Source: Clostridia bacterium
GTDB lineage: Bacteria; Bacillota; Clostridia; Lachnospirales; Lachnospiraceae
Direction: 5' to 3'
Assembly: GCA_009929615.1 (NCBI GenBank)
Contig: SAAB01000021.1
Location: 1 to 48,692, forward strand
DNA length: 48,692 bases
The first letter of the stretch is position 1. Each line of letters starts with the position of its first letter. The notes below the pieces were generated by a model. That model worked only from the letters and a program-made list of their open reading frames with translations, was not told the origin of the DNA and searched no databases. A program made the translations under genes and the position numbers. This document shows, in pieces, positions 31,456 through 40,014 of the stretch.

Positions 31456-32799
31456 TTATAGCTTATCAATCACTTTTTTGTAAGGCATAATCATGCCCTC
31501 ATTCATTTTGCTTCCCATTTTTTCTTTAACCTTTGGTGATGATAACAGTGCACCGACGGCATACATCTTCAGCATTGTACCTTTATTCTTCTGCGGAAAA
31601 TCATACTGATGATGTGCTTTATAAAAAGCATGGTCCGCTTTCATCATTCCCTGCATTAAATAAATCAGGTCTCTGAAAATCTTCATTCCACCGACACCAT
31701 AAAAATTCTGTGGTGGCACATACTGATAACGAAGTGCATAGTCCAGGGTTTCGGCAAGACGGTCAATAGCTTTATCCGGCTCTGTTTCATCCGTTGCCAC
31801 CCCTGCCAGAAAGTTCCCACCAACCTGTGCTCTGGCCTCAATAACCATTTGTAGATTTGGTTCCTCACTGTATTTTCCGCTTACCAAATATCCCATCGGC
31901 ATTCCCATAGTCACCGTGCGATGGCCATTGCAAAATTGCCGATCATCATACATTTTAAATAAGGAGCCCATGGAATGGTCCCGAATAGAAAAGGCATATA
32001 CAATCGCATCCGCACACTGGATATGATTACGCAAGAACCGGTCAAACCCATCTGTATAAATACATTTTCCTGATACTGCACAATTAAAACATCCAAGACA
32101 TCCGCCACGAAACGGGTATTTTCTCAGATTCACGACACGGCTCTTCTGGGGAAGCACCGCCCTGAAACGCTGAATCATTTTTCGTAATTGAATATTTTCC
32201 GGTGCACAATCTGTAATGATGACAATATCACCGAATTTCTCTTTGTCTTTATCTATCTTCAAACCATGCACTGCCTGAAGCTGGTTTCCTGTATTGTCCG
32301 CTGCAGATAGTGGTTCAAAGCTGTTATTTTCTGTACACCACTGAAGGTATCGCATAAAATCCTCTGCCTGTCCCTGCCCTTTTTCCGTAAGCAAATCATC
32401 CATATCCGCAGAAAGCCCCTGGATAAATTTCATTTTCAGGTCTTTGCAGTTATCCTCAATAAAACGATGTGCCGTTACATCATAAAAATGTTTAGAAGTC
32501 GTTATCTGGCTGACAAACTTACCTTCCACTTTTACCTTATTTTCTTTCATCAGTTCAATAAACCGGTGCAGCTGACTTGGCACTAAAAAAGTATATACCG
32601 GATAGGAAAACAGAATTAAATCTGCGCCTTCAAGAGCCTCTGCTGCACGAGAAAAGTCCTTTTCCAGCAGACGGATACTCTGCCCCGCCTGGATAATATC
32701 AAACTTATGCTCTGGAAACAGCTTTTCCAAATAGAGTACTGTCTGTAACGTTATACTATATTTGCCCTTAGGGCTTCCATTGATTACTGTAATATTCAT
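31456..32799 (-). CDS. Tandem flavodoxin-fold NAD(P)H oxidoreductase (447 aa)
   Basis: Two FMN-reductase-like domains in one chain. The first begins with VINGSPKGKYSITLQTVLYL (FMN phosphate loop) and has SYPVYTFLVPSQLHRFIELM. The second, from about residue 205, contains GGCLGCFNCAVSGKCIYTDG (C-x2-C-x-C-like spacing as in iron-sulfur flavoproteins) and NHIQCADAIVYAFSIRDHSM. A single domain is usually about 200 aa, so the doubled form is less common. GGAGGTACAAT precedes ATG 32799. Divergent from the pilin-like gene, upstream of the FUSC-like gene. Confidence 0.85.
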   Translation of the reverse strand: MNITVINGSPKGKYSITLQTVLYLEKLFPEHKFDIIQAGQSIRLLEKDFSRAAEALEGADLILFSYPVYTFLVPSQLHRFIELMKENKVKVEGKFVSQITTSKHFYDVTAHRFIEDNCKDLKMKFIQGLSADMDDLLTEKGQGQAEDFMRYLQWCTENNSFEPLSAADNTGNQLQAVHGLKIDKDKEKFGDIVIITDCAPENIQLRKMIQRFRAVLPQKSRVVNLRKYPFRGGCLGCFNCAVSGKCIYTDGFDRFLRNHIQCADAIVYAFSIRDHSMGSLFKMYDDRQFCNGHRTVTMGMPMGYLVSGKYSEEPNLQMVIEARAQVGGNFLAGVATDETEPDKAIDRLAETLDYALRYQYVPPQNFYGVGGMKIFRDLIYLMQGMMKADHAFYKAHHQYDFPQKNKGTMLKMYAVGALLSSPKVKEKMGSKMNEGMIMPYKKVIDKL

Positions 32800-32866
32800 A
32801 TTGTACCTCCATCCTTATTTTTTTATTATACCACTTCTGTGCAAATCCTTTATACCTATAAAAAAC

Positions 32867-32895
32867 TTGCAATATCCCTTGTTTTTTCTTATAAT
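32867..32895 (+). promoter_or_regulatory. Sigma-A promoter of the pilin-like gene
   Basis: TTGCAA (32867-32872), a 17-bp spacer, TATAAT (32890-32895). It lies 50 bp upstream of ATG 32945 and supports that start over the longer open frame from 32762. Confidence 0.85.
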
Positions 32896-32944
32896 GAAAC
32901 TATACTTGTTAACGGAAATAATATCTACATACGTGGTGTTGATT

Positions 32945-33724
32945 ATGAAGAAAAAAAGAAAATTGAATGAATCGGGTTTTTCCCTGATTGAGTTGATTAT
33001 TGTTATTGCAATTATCGCAATACTGACTGGCATTATTGCACCAGCCTATATACGATATGTTGGACGTTCAAAAGTTGTTGCCTGCCAGGAGAATCGACGA
33101 CAGACTTATAATGAAGCTTATACGAATCGTATTGGCGGCGACTTTGACAGTTTAGAGGCATCACTGACTGCATCCGTTGCCACTGCGAATGAAAAGAAAG
33201 CCTGCCCAACGGGCGGTACATATAGCTTTGTACTATCTGACGATGGTGAAACCGGTTATATTGTCTGCAGCGAACACGGCGGCGATGCCGGTGATAATGG
33301 TGACGAGCCAACACCCGGTCCGGATACACCTTCCGGCGGCGGTTTAGTTGCTGATGGAAGTAATACCGGCGATACAGATTATGAAAAGGCTGTTTACAAT
33401 CTGTTTTCCAACGGCTGGTCTGAAGCAACTTTGGAAGATGGTAAGGTTTCCTATAAGAAGATAGGTGATTTCCTTCTTGTTTACGAGCTGGATAAACTTA
33501 CGAATCAGCAGGTAACAGACTTTGCAGAATCACAGAATGCTACCCTTATTCAATTTGATGGAAATAAACTGAATATGAAGTATGACTCTGACTTTAATGA
33601 TTTAATGGCCGAACAGAACTTGGGCGGATATACCATTAAAGAAGTTAATTTCAATTCTGACCATCAGTTAGTTTCTGTAAAATATAAGGACAAAAACAAC
33701 CACGAATACACATATTATGAATAA
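32945..33724 (+). CDS. Orphan type IV pilin-like secreted protein (259 aa)
   Basis: The N-terminus is a prepilin signal: KKKRKLNESG, cleavage before FSLIELIIVIAIIAILTG, with the +5 glutamate. The early mature region RYVGRSKVVACQENRRQTYN with C-x-C-like cysteines resembles ComGC/PilA minor pilins. A glycine/proline/acid linker (GDNGDEPTPGPDTPSGGG) precedes a ~120-residue C-terminal domain of unknown fold. No pilus ATPase, prepilin peptidase or other pilus genes are nearby, so it depends on a remote assembly system. A weak GGTG ribosome site; promoter and terminator make it monocistronic. Confidence 0.85.
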   Translation: MKKKRKLNESGFSLIELIIVIAIIAILTGIIAPAYIRYVGRSKVVACQENRRQTYNEAYTNRIGGDFDSLEASLTASVATANEKKACPTGGTYSFVLSDDGETGYIVCSEHGGDAGDNGDEPTPGPDTPSGGGLVADGSNTGDTDYEKAVYNLFSNGWSEATLEDGKVSYKKIGDFLLVYELDKLTNQQVTDFAESQNATLIQFDGNKLNMKYDSDFNDLMAEQNLGGYTIKEVNFNSDHQLVSVKYKDKNNHEYTYYE

Positions 33725-33738
33725 CTTTTAAATATAAG

Positions 33739-33767
33739 GAGTTAATTTTGCTCAGCAGGATTAACTC
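33739..33767 (+). terminator. Terminator of the pilin-like gene
   Basis: gagttaat (33739-33746) with attaactc (33760-33767), 13-nt loop, then tttttatt. Confidence 0.85.
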
Positions 33768-33800
33768 TTTTTATTGCCACAGAACAGGGAGGATTTATCG

Positions 33801-34142
33801 ATGAACATACAGATTTTCGGAACCACGAAATGCTTCGATACCAAAAAGGCAATGCGTTATTTCAAAGAACGCAGCATCAAGTATCAATTTATAGATTTAA
33901 AAGAAAAAGGACTGAGCAAAGGTGAATACAACAGTGTCAAACAGGCCGTCGGCGGCCTTGAACAGCTTCTGAATCCCAATGCCAAAGACAAGGATGCTCT
34001 GGCATTAATTAAATATATCGCCGATGAAGATAAGGATGAAAAAGTCCTTGAAAATCAAAAGGTTTTAAAAACGCCTATTGTCAGAAATGGCAGACAGGCC
34101 ACCGTTGGCTTCTGTCCGGATATATGGAAAACCTGGAATTAA
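33801..34142 (+). CDS. ArsC/Spx-family thioredoxin-fold protein (113 aa)
   Basis: A short protein with the ArsC-like pattern: IQIFGTTKCFDTKKAMRYF (single catalytic cysteine C11 followed by T-K-K), a loop with GLEQLLNPNAKD and the C-terminal LKTPIVRNGRQATVGFCPD (the cis-Pro block). The second cysteine of a CxxC pair is absent, as in YffB/ArsC-type members. Likely a glutaredoxin-type reductase acting on an unknown substrate; arsenate specificity cannot be claimed, as no arsenic genes are nearby. GGGAGGATTTATCG sets the ATG at 33801. Confidence 0.85.
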   Translation: MNIQIFGTTKCFDTKKAMRYFKERSIKYQFIDLKEKGLSKGEYNSVKQAVGGLEQLLNPNAKDKDALALIKYIADEDKDEKVLENQKVLKTPIVRNGRQATVGFCPDIWKTWN

Positions 34143-34149
34143 AAACAGC

Positions 34150-34185
34150 AAAAAGGATGCCGTTCGCCTGAACAGCATCCTTTTT
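34150..34185. terminator. Convergent bidirectional terminator
   Basis: aaaaaggatgc (34150-34160) with gcatccttttt (34175-34185), 11-bp stem, 14-nt loop, T runs on both sides. It separates the ArsC-like gene from the sigma-factor gene. Confidence 0.9.
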
Positions 34186-34192
34186 TATGCCC

Positions 34193-35995
34193 TTATCTTG
34201 TTAATATATAAGAACCTGTGTTTAAGTTATTGCCCTCTCCTCCTGCATAGAAGTTTATATCCCGGTCAACAATCATTTCAACCGAATCCCCATTGAAGAT
34301 AAACTGAAGATTTGTAAATTTAAATGAAATATCCTGATATTCATCAGATACATTATAAATTCTATATGTATTCCCCGAAATATCTGCTGTGGATAAATCC
34401 ATAGTATAGTCTGTTTCATAATATTCCTGCTCATTATTCAGGAACCAACATCCTAATGTTAATCCGCCATCTGCCGTTGACAACTGATAACGGACATGAT
34501 CACCCTCGTAATAAGACCAGCCATCATACTGGGCTAAATCTACACCCTGTGGGGCCGCCTCTGAAGAAGGCTGGGTCTCTGGCTGCGAAGCATTTTCCGT
34601 TTCCCCGGCACCATCTGTCACAGATGCTTCGTTCTGGGATTTCTCTGCAGGACCTGTCCGCTCGTAAAACGAGTCTACCCTCGTACCAAGTTCTTTTTCA
34701 TATTCACTCAGATATTCTTCCGGCATCCAAAAGAAAATTGTCCCACCCCATGGATCATTAAAAACCTTGTTACAAGCATCGATTTTAGAATATCCATCAT
34801 CAACATCTAATCCCCAACTTGCATTCTGGCTGGCCCGCTTTACAACATCGACATTATGTTCCTTTGAAGTGATTCGAATCTCCACTGTCTGGTCGTCTAC
34901 AGCCGTTATATTAAGAACCACATCCGAGCCTATATCCGTCGATGTATACTGGCCTTCGTAATCTCTGGCAGAAGTTATATCACCATTTGACGAAACAATA
35001 TAGTAATTTCCCTCTTCAGGAGTCTCTGACTCTTCAACCACCGTTTCTTCGACAACAGTCTCTGATTCTGCTTTATTACTATTATTATGAATCATTATTC
35101 CTGCCGCTGTTCCACCAATAACTGCAACTGCTGCAATTCCCACAATCATTTTAGTTCCAAAAGCTTTTCCTGTCGTACCGGCTGCTGCCTTTGCTCCACT
35201 TTTTACCGCCTGAGAAACAGCTAATTTACCAACGCCACTTTGCACTGTGGAAGATAATACTTTCCGTAAAACAGCCTGTGAAGCCATCTCTGCAGCATAG
35301 GCATTCTGATTTTTGAAAAGTAATAACAGGAATGGCATTGGTGCAAGAGAGTAGAGATTTGTTCCCTTCTTCTTGAGGTCTTCAACCTGAGTCTCTATTT
35401 TCTTTCTTCCATAATTTAACCGACTCTTTATAGTTCCCTCTGTAACACCCAGTGTTTCAGCAATTTCTTTAACAGAAAGCCCTTCATAATAATGCATGGC
35501 GATAACAACACGCTGTTCAGCAGGCAGAACATCCATGATTTCTTTCATCAACCGTGCTGTTTCTTTCCGATCAATAACAACCTCCGGAAGGTTTGCTGCA
35601 TTATCATCTTCAAATTCAACCACATCTTCCGAATCTGTAGACATCTGGGAAAACATCACAGGTTTAGCTTTCCGCAAGTAATCAATAGTTCTATTATGGG
35701 CAATTCTCTTTATCCATGCTCTGAATTTGGCTGCATCCTGTAACTGTCCAAGACTTGCAAAGGCCTTTAAATATGTATCCTGCAGAATGTCCATAACTGT
35801 ATCTTCATCTTTAATCATGCTTTTAACTGTGAAATAAACATTATTGTAAGTACGATTGTACAGTTCTGCAATAGCCTCCTGATTTTTTCCTTTTGCATCC
35901 TCTATAAGCTCTTTTGTAAATTCCTGAGGTGCACCACACTTGTCGCAAAATTTTGCCTCTGCTGATATTTCAGCATTACATTTATAACACTTCAT
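34193..35995 (-). CDS. Membrane-tethered ECF sigma factor: zinc ribbon, sigma2-sigma4, TM, extracellular domain (600 aa)
   Basis: Order: N-terminal zinc ribbon (C3, C6, C17, C20 in MKCYKCNAEI and KFCDKCGAP); sigma region 2 (about 40-110, DILQDTYLKAFASL and WIKRIAHNRTIDYL); sigma region 4 (about 145-200, GLSVKEIAETLGVTEGTIKS); a hydrophobic stretch 218-228; a TM helix (about 282-302, MIVGIAAVAVIGGTAAGIMI); and about 300 extracellular residues with an acidic linker and two beta-rich parts, the second ending the protein. Normal ECF factors are about 170-200 aa, with a separate anti-sigma protein; here none is adjacent and the membrane part is fused. Its gene is preceded by an ECF-type promoter, pointing to autoregulation. 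Ribosome site AGTGGGAAAAG. Confidence 0.92.
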   Translation of the reverse strand: MKCYKCNAEISAEAKFCDKCGAPQEFTKELIEDAKGKNQEAIAELYNRTYNNVYFTVKSMIKDEDTVMDILQDTYLKAFASLGQLQDAAKFRAWIKRIAHNRTIDYLRKAKPVMFSQMSTDSEDVVEFEDDNAANLPEVVIDRKETARLMKEIMDVLPAEQRVVIAMHYYEGLSVKEIAETLGVTEGTIKSRLNYGRKKIETQVEDLKKKGTNLYSLAPMPFLLLLFKNQNAYAAEMASQAVLRKVLSSTVQSGVGKLAVSQAVKSGAKAAAGTTGKAFGTKMIVGIAAVAVIGGTAAGIMIHNNSNKAESETVVEETVVEESETPEEGNYYIVSSNGDITSARDYEGQYTSTDIGSDVVLNITAVDDQTVEIRITSKEHNVDVVKRASQNASWGLDVDDGYSKIDACNKVFNDPWGGTIFFWMPEEYLSEYEKELGTRVDSFYERTGPAEKSQNEASVTDGAGETENASQPETQPSSEAAPQGVDLAQYDGWSYYEGDHVRYQLSTADGGLTLGCWFLNNEQEYYETDYTMDLSTADISGNTYRIYNVSDEYQDISFKFTNLQFIFNGDSVEMIVDRDINFYAGGEGNNLNTGSYILTR

Positions 35996-36032
35996 CTTTT
36001 CCCACTCGCTTTCCTAGTCATTTTATACTGCC

Positions 36033-36060
36033 TAGACGCAGTAAATGAATGACAGGTTTT
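36033..36060 (-). promoter_or_regulatory. ECF-type promoter of the sigma-factor gene (copy 1)
   Basis: On the minus strand AAAACC (36060-36055), 16 bp after AACC, then CGTC (36038-36035) extended to CGTCTAGG. This is the AAC / 16 bp / CGTC layout of ECF promoters. The predicted start of transcription is about 30 bp before ATG 35995. The -10 region lies in a small CTGCGTCTAGGCAG dyad. The same element is found at 48310-48337. Confidence 0.78.
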
Positions 36061-36098
36061 ATAAATATTTATTTTTTTCATGCAAAACACAAGGGCAG

Positions 36099-36518
36099 TC
36101 ACCTGCCCCTATGTTTTTCTTTTCTCTTCTGCTGTTTCAGTTCAAACTGAAATAATTTTTCCGCTTCCTTTTCTTCTTTGGAACGAACTTTTCTTTCAAT
36201 CTTCCCCTGCTCCTGTTGAAGCTTTAGAGCCTGTTGTGATTTTGTTCCAATTCCCACACCTGCAAGTTGTTTCTTAACTTCCCGCTGGCGGCGTTTTGGA
36301 TTCACCCGCTCCTTTATCGGCTTCCCGGAATCAACAGCCGGACTCCATCGAAGTACCTCGTATCTTTCTAAAATAAATTCCTGAATCTCATAATCCTTTG
36401 GTTCGGCTCCAAATGTTACTTTGCACACCTGCATCCTGCCATCGGATTCCTTTTCAAAAATCCCTACCCAGAACGGGTCTTCAAAAAATACCTGCAGACT
36501 TCCTGACACTTTGTCCAT
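36099..36518 (-). CDS. yjdF: YjdF-family protein (DUF2992, 139 aa)
   Basis: The N-terminal domain (LQVFFEDPFWVGIFEKESDG, KVTFGAEPKDYEIQEFIL) is the diagnostic YjdF pattern; the C-terminal half is a basic helical tail (VNPKRRQREVKKQLAGVGIG, then KLQQEQGKIERKVRSKEEKE). Full length. The function is not known; in Firmicutes the gene is often under a riboswitch that binds azaaromatic compounds. The start is at ATG 36518 after AAAGGAGG; this Shine-Dalgarno is complementary to a segment of the leader RNA (see the leader feature). Confidence 0.92.
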   Translation of the reverse strand: MDKVSGSLQVFFEDPFWVGIFEKESDGRMQVCKVTFGAEPKDYEIQEFILERYEVLRWSPAVDSGKPIKERVNPKRRQREVKKQLAGVGIGTKSQQALKLQQEQGKIERKVRSKEEKEAEKLFQFELKQQKRKEKHRGR

Positions 36519-36645
36519 TAAAATCCCTCCTTTAAGATTAAATGAACAAAGAATGGACAACCAAGGAGGCAGGTTACTGACAATATATTTTATATTGCTC
36601 CCGGACTACCTACCGGGACGTGTTTTTATCTTTGTACTCGCATTA
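36519..36645 (-). ncRNA. yjdF-type riboswitch leader (putative)
   Basis: The ~125-nt leader of yjdF is highly structured. A 5-bp GC stem (cccgg 36600-36604; ccggg 36613-36617) closes a TAGGTAGT loop. Downstream, CCTCCTT (minus strand, plus 36563-36569) is perfectly complementary to the ribosome site AAGGAGG (plus 36526-36532), so the RNA can hide the start region. A TATAAT lies at 36647-36642. Position before yjdF and this layout match the yjdF riboswitch class; I could not run a covariance search. Confidence 0.75.
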
Positions 36646-36658
36646 TAGCGCGTTTATC

Positions 36659-39600
36659 TTATTTATTATTAAGTTCTTTTGCTAAGGTATTATACAGTAT
36701 CTGCGTATCAATAGGCTTTGCAATATGTCCATTCATTCCAACGGCTAAAGCTGCACTCACATCTTCTGTAAAAGCATTGGCCGTCATCGCATAAATCGGA
36801 ATATTCTTCGCATCCTTCCGGTCCAGACCACGAATAACCTTCGTTGCCTGATAACCGTCCATCACTGGCATCTGTACATCCATCAGAATGACATCATAAG
36901 TTCCTTCCGGAGTACTATTAAACATCTCGACTGCCTTTTCACCATCTTCCGCTGTATCTACTTCCATATTAACAAGCGCTAATAACTCGGTTGCTATCTC
37001 CCGGTTCAACTCATTATCTTCCGCAAGAAGCACTTTGTGTCCTGTAAAATCAAAGTCTGTTTCATCTGCAGTCATCTTTTTATATTTGCCGCCGGAAAGC
37101 AGCATCAATACATTAAATACGGTAGACTGGAACAGTGGTTTCGTCACAAACTGTGTAGCCCCCGCTGCTCTGGCTTCTTCTTCCACTTCAGATAAATCAT
37201 AGGCAGAAATAATAATAACCAAGGCGTCATCATGATACAGTTTACGAATAGCCCGTGTCACATCCAAACCGGAGATTCCCGGCATCCGCCAGTCTACAAA
37301 GCAGACGTCATAGCCACTGCCTGCGTTATAGGCTTTATTCAGCATATCGACTGCCTCTTCTCCCGAATGGGCCACTTCATGCTCAACACCAATACGATTA
37401 AGAACCGTTGATGTATATTCTACAGATTCGTCATCATCATCAACAATTAACGCACGAATTGATTTTAATTTTTCATTATTATCTGCTGCTGTCTGTTCGC
37501 ATAATCCAAATGGAATATCTGCTTTGAATGTAGAGCCCTTGCCTTTTTCACTTTCAACAGTGATTTTCCCCTGCATCATCTCAACCAGGTTCTTTACAAT
37601 AGAAAGTCCCAATCCACTTCCACCATGTTTCATAGCGGTACTTGCTGTTTCCTGCTCAAATGGCTGGAATAATCTGGCCTTCATATCCTCTGTCATACCA
37701 CAGCCTGTATCAGCCACAGAAAAATTCATATAGACCTTATCCGCTGTCTTGGAACGTTGTGTAACAACAACCTTTATTTCGCCACCAACCGGTGTAAACT
37801 TCACCGCATTTGACAAGAAATTCAATAAAATCTGATTTACACGCAAGGCATCACCAATCAGTTTCTCTTCGGTCACGTCCCGAAGTTCCATACTGAACTT
37901 AATTCCCTTATCCTTACACTGGGAATAGTATAATGTGGTAATTCCGGTCAGCAATTCTTTAAAATCAAAAAGATTACTTGCAATCTTCAGTTTATCACTC
38001 TCTATCGCCGACATATCCAATACATCATTGATAATATTCAAAAGCACCTTAGATGAAATCGTAATCTTATCCAGATACTCTACAACCTTTTCTTTCTCAT
38101 CAATCTTCACCTTCGCCAGGGTCGTCATGCCCACAATGGCATTCATAGGTGTTCGAATCTCATGGCTCATTCTGGCAAGGAACTGACTTTTCGCAGCATT
38201 CGCCTTATCAGCCTGAGAAATAGCAATGGACAACTGGCTGTTCTTTTTCGATAATTCTTCATTCTGTCTGGCTTTTAAACTCCTGGAATGCTCCAGTAAT
38301 AAGAAGCATATAACCGCTAAAAATGCCAGAACAATCAGCATCCATCGATATTGATATGCAAAATCCAGCAGGCTCAGATGATACCTGTTATTGGATACAT
38401 TGCTGATAACAATACTGTTCAGTTCCTGTTCTGTAATCATTCCAATACATTTATCAACAATGGAAATAAAACGCCCGTCAGACAGACGTTCATTCATATC
38501 ACTATCCACATCAGAATAAATGAGGGTCGCAACACACATCTGGTCCTCAAGACTCTGGGCCGGTATGACACTCAATTTCTGATACTGTGGCTTCGACATC
38601 AATGGCTCAATAACATAGCGATTATCCATCAATAAATCAGCATCGCCCTTAATGACTGCCTCAAAGCATTCTTCTACCGTTTCGTATTTTTCAACCGTAA
38701 AATTCGGATATTCTTCTAGAATAACAGAATCCAAGGAAGCTGAACCCGTCGCAATAGCCAATTTCAGTGCACTGTCTTCAGAAAGTGTTACATCCTCCGG
38801 AGCAGCAAAAACCTTCTCCGAATTGAGATATGGTGAAGATAACAGCATATTTGGCGTTGACGCATTCACATTATTATATTCTACATTTGAAATAACATTA
38901 ATTCCGTTCTCCCTTAGGTAAGCAGATGTCACATCTTTTGCCGGAAGCGGAACATAGTTGAACTTAAAACCTGAGAGTTCTGCAATCCGATCCAGAACAG
39001 CTCTTGTAATTCCGGCAAACTCACCGGTTTCTTCATCCGTATAGGATAAGGGTGAATGATTCACCTGATACCCCACAGTAATTTCGGGCATAGCATCTAT
39101 ATACTGCTGTTCTGCATATGTAAACTGGGAACTTCCATAAAGACCAAAATACTGTGACATAAGTTCCGTCTGATAAGATGGCTCATTCAAAAGGAGACGT
39201 GTCATAGCATTATCCAGCTCTGTTCGAAGTTCATTGCTGCCCTTAGGCATAATATAATAACTTGCCATTGGCGAAAATCTTCCAAGCAGTGTCAGGTCAT
39301 TTGCGGCAAACAGGATATTCGTAACAACCGCATCTACTTCTCCCGTACGAAGTGCTTCAAGGACCTGCGTCATGTTATCAAAATACGTAATATTCTTTGG
39401 TTCAAAATGATTCTGCTGCGTATACTCATCTATGAATTTCTGAGTAAAACTGCTGCTCTCATAATCCACGGCCGCAAATGTCATCTGGGCCATAGCCTCA
39501 AAATTCTCAAACCGGGTATCGCCATAGGCGCCATCCTTCATCGTATACACCGCTGCACTCTCTGTGGCCATGGTATATGCCGAATAATCAAACTCTTCTT

Positions 39601-39946
39601 CCAGATAATCCCGTTTCTGTACCGGTGCAATTAAATCAATCTTCCCATCACGCATCTGCTGGCAGGCATCCTGAAAATTCTCTGCCTCAACATACTCATA
39701 TTTCCAATGGGTTGTCTGGGCAATCTTCTCAAGATATTCAATGTTATACCCTGCAGCCTCACCATTTTCATCAAAATACTGGAACTGTCCCAGCGGAAAT
39801 ACCGCTACACGCACGGTCCGCTGCTCCACAGCAAATACCATTACTGGCAAAATACCTGCCAACATAATAATCATTAATAAAAAGGCGGTCACTCTTTTTA
39901 TTAATCCATTCCTACCCCTCACTCTTATGCCCCCTCGCATGTTCAT
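36659..39946 (-). CDS. BvgS-type hybrid sensor histidine kinase with two receiver domains (1095 aa)
   Basis: Order: signal/TM (about 16-40); two family-3 binding-protein-like sensor domains (about 44-270 and 288-500); a second TM (about 533-552); HisKA with H595 (FLARMSHEIRTPMNAIVGM); HATPase (NFLSNAVKFTPVGG; DTGCGM; GGSGLGLSIVKNLVE); receiver 1 (LIVDDDDESVEY, VDWRMPGISG); receiver 2 (LLAEDNELNREI, ILMDVQMPVMDG). No Hpt domain, so phosphate must pass to a separate protein. Start possibly GTG 39922, after AGGGGG, instead of ATG 39946. It probably senses an amino acid or similar ligand outside the cell. No cognate regulator gene adjoins. Confidence 0.93.
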   Translation of the reverse strand: MNMRGGIRVRGRNGLIKRVTAFLLMIIMLAGILPVMVFAVEQRTVRVAVFPLGQFQYFDENGEAAGYNIEYLEKIAQTTHWKYEYVEAENFQDACQQMRDGKIDLIAPVQKRDYLEEEFDYSAYTMATESAAVYTMKDGAYGDTRFENFEAMAQMTFAAVDYESSSFTQKFIDEYTQQNHFEPKNITYFDNMTQVLEALRTGEVDAVVTNILFAANDLTLLGRFSPMASYYIMPKGSNELRTELDNAMTRLLLNEPSYQTELMSQYFGLYGSSQFTYAEQQYIDAMPEITVGYQVNHSPLSYTDEETGEFAGITRAVLDRIAELSGFKFNYVPLPAKDVTSAYLRENGINVISNVEYNNVNASTPNMLLSSPYLNSEKVFAAPEDVTLSEDSALKLAIATGSASLDSVILEEYPNFTVEKYETVEECFEAVIKGDADLLMDNRYVIEPLMSKPQYQKLSVIPAQSLEDQMCVATLIYSDVDSDMNERLSDGRFISIVDKCIGMITEQELNSIVISNVSNNRYHLSLLDFAYQYRWMLIVLAFLAVICFLLLEHSRSLKARQNEELSKKNSQLSIAISQADKANAAKSQFLARMSHEIRTPMNAIVGMTTLAKVKIDEKEKVVEYLDKITISSKVLLNIINDVLDMSAIESDKLKIASNLFDFKELLTGITTLYYSQCKDKGIKFSMELRDVTEEKLIGDALRVNQILLNFLSNAVKFTPVGGEIKVVVTQRSKTADKVYMNFSVADTGCGMTEDMKARLFQPFEQETASTAMKHGGSGLGLSIVKNLVEMMQGKITVESEKGKGSTFKADIPFGLCEQTAADNNEKLKSIRALIVDDDDESVEYTSTVLNRIGVEHEVAHSGEEAVDMLNKAYNAGSGYDVCFVDWRMPGISGLDVTRAIRKLYHDDALVIIISAYDLSEVEEEARAAGATQFVTKPLFQSTVFNVLMLLSGGKYKKMTADETDFDFTGHKVLLAEDNELNREIATELLALVNMEVDTAEDGEKAVEMFNSTPEGTYDVILMDVQMPVMDGYQATKVIRGLDRKDAKNIPIYAMTANAFTEDVSAALAVGMNGHIAKPIDTQILYNTLAKELNNK

Positions 39947-40014
39947 CTATCCGTTCTACTTACTGATAATCCTATTTTACCACCATCAATTAAAATATAC
40001 TAGAAAAATGTCTT

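Noticed and set aside
32762-32944. N-terminal extension of the pilin-like gene from the ATG at 32762
   Set aside because: It is antisense to the start of the flavodoxin-fold gene, and the gene's own promoter (32867-32895) lies inside it; the prepilin signal fits the start at 32945.
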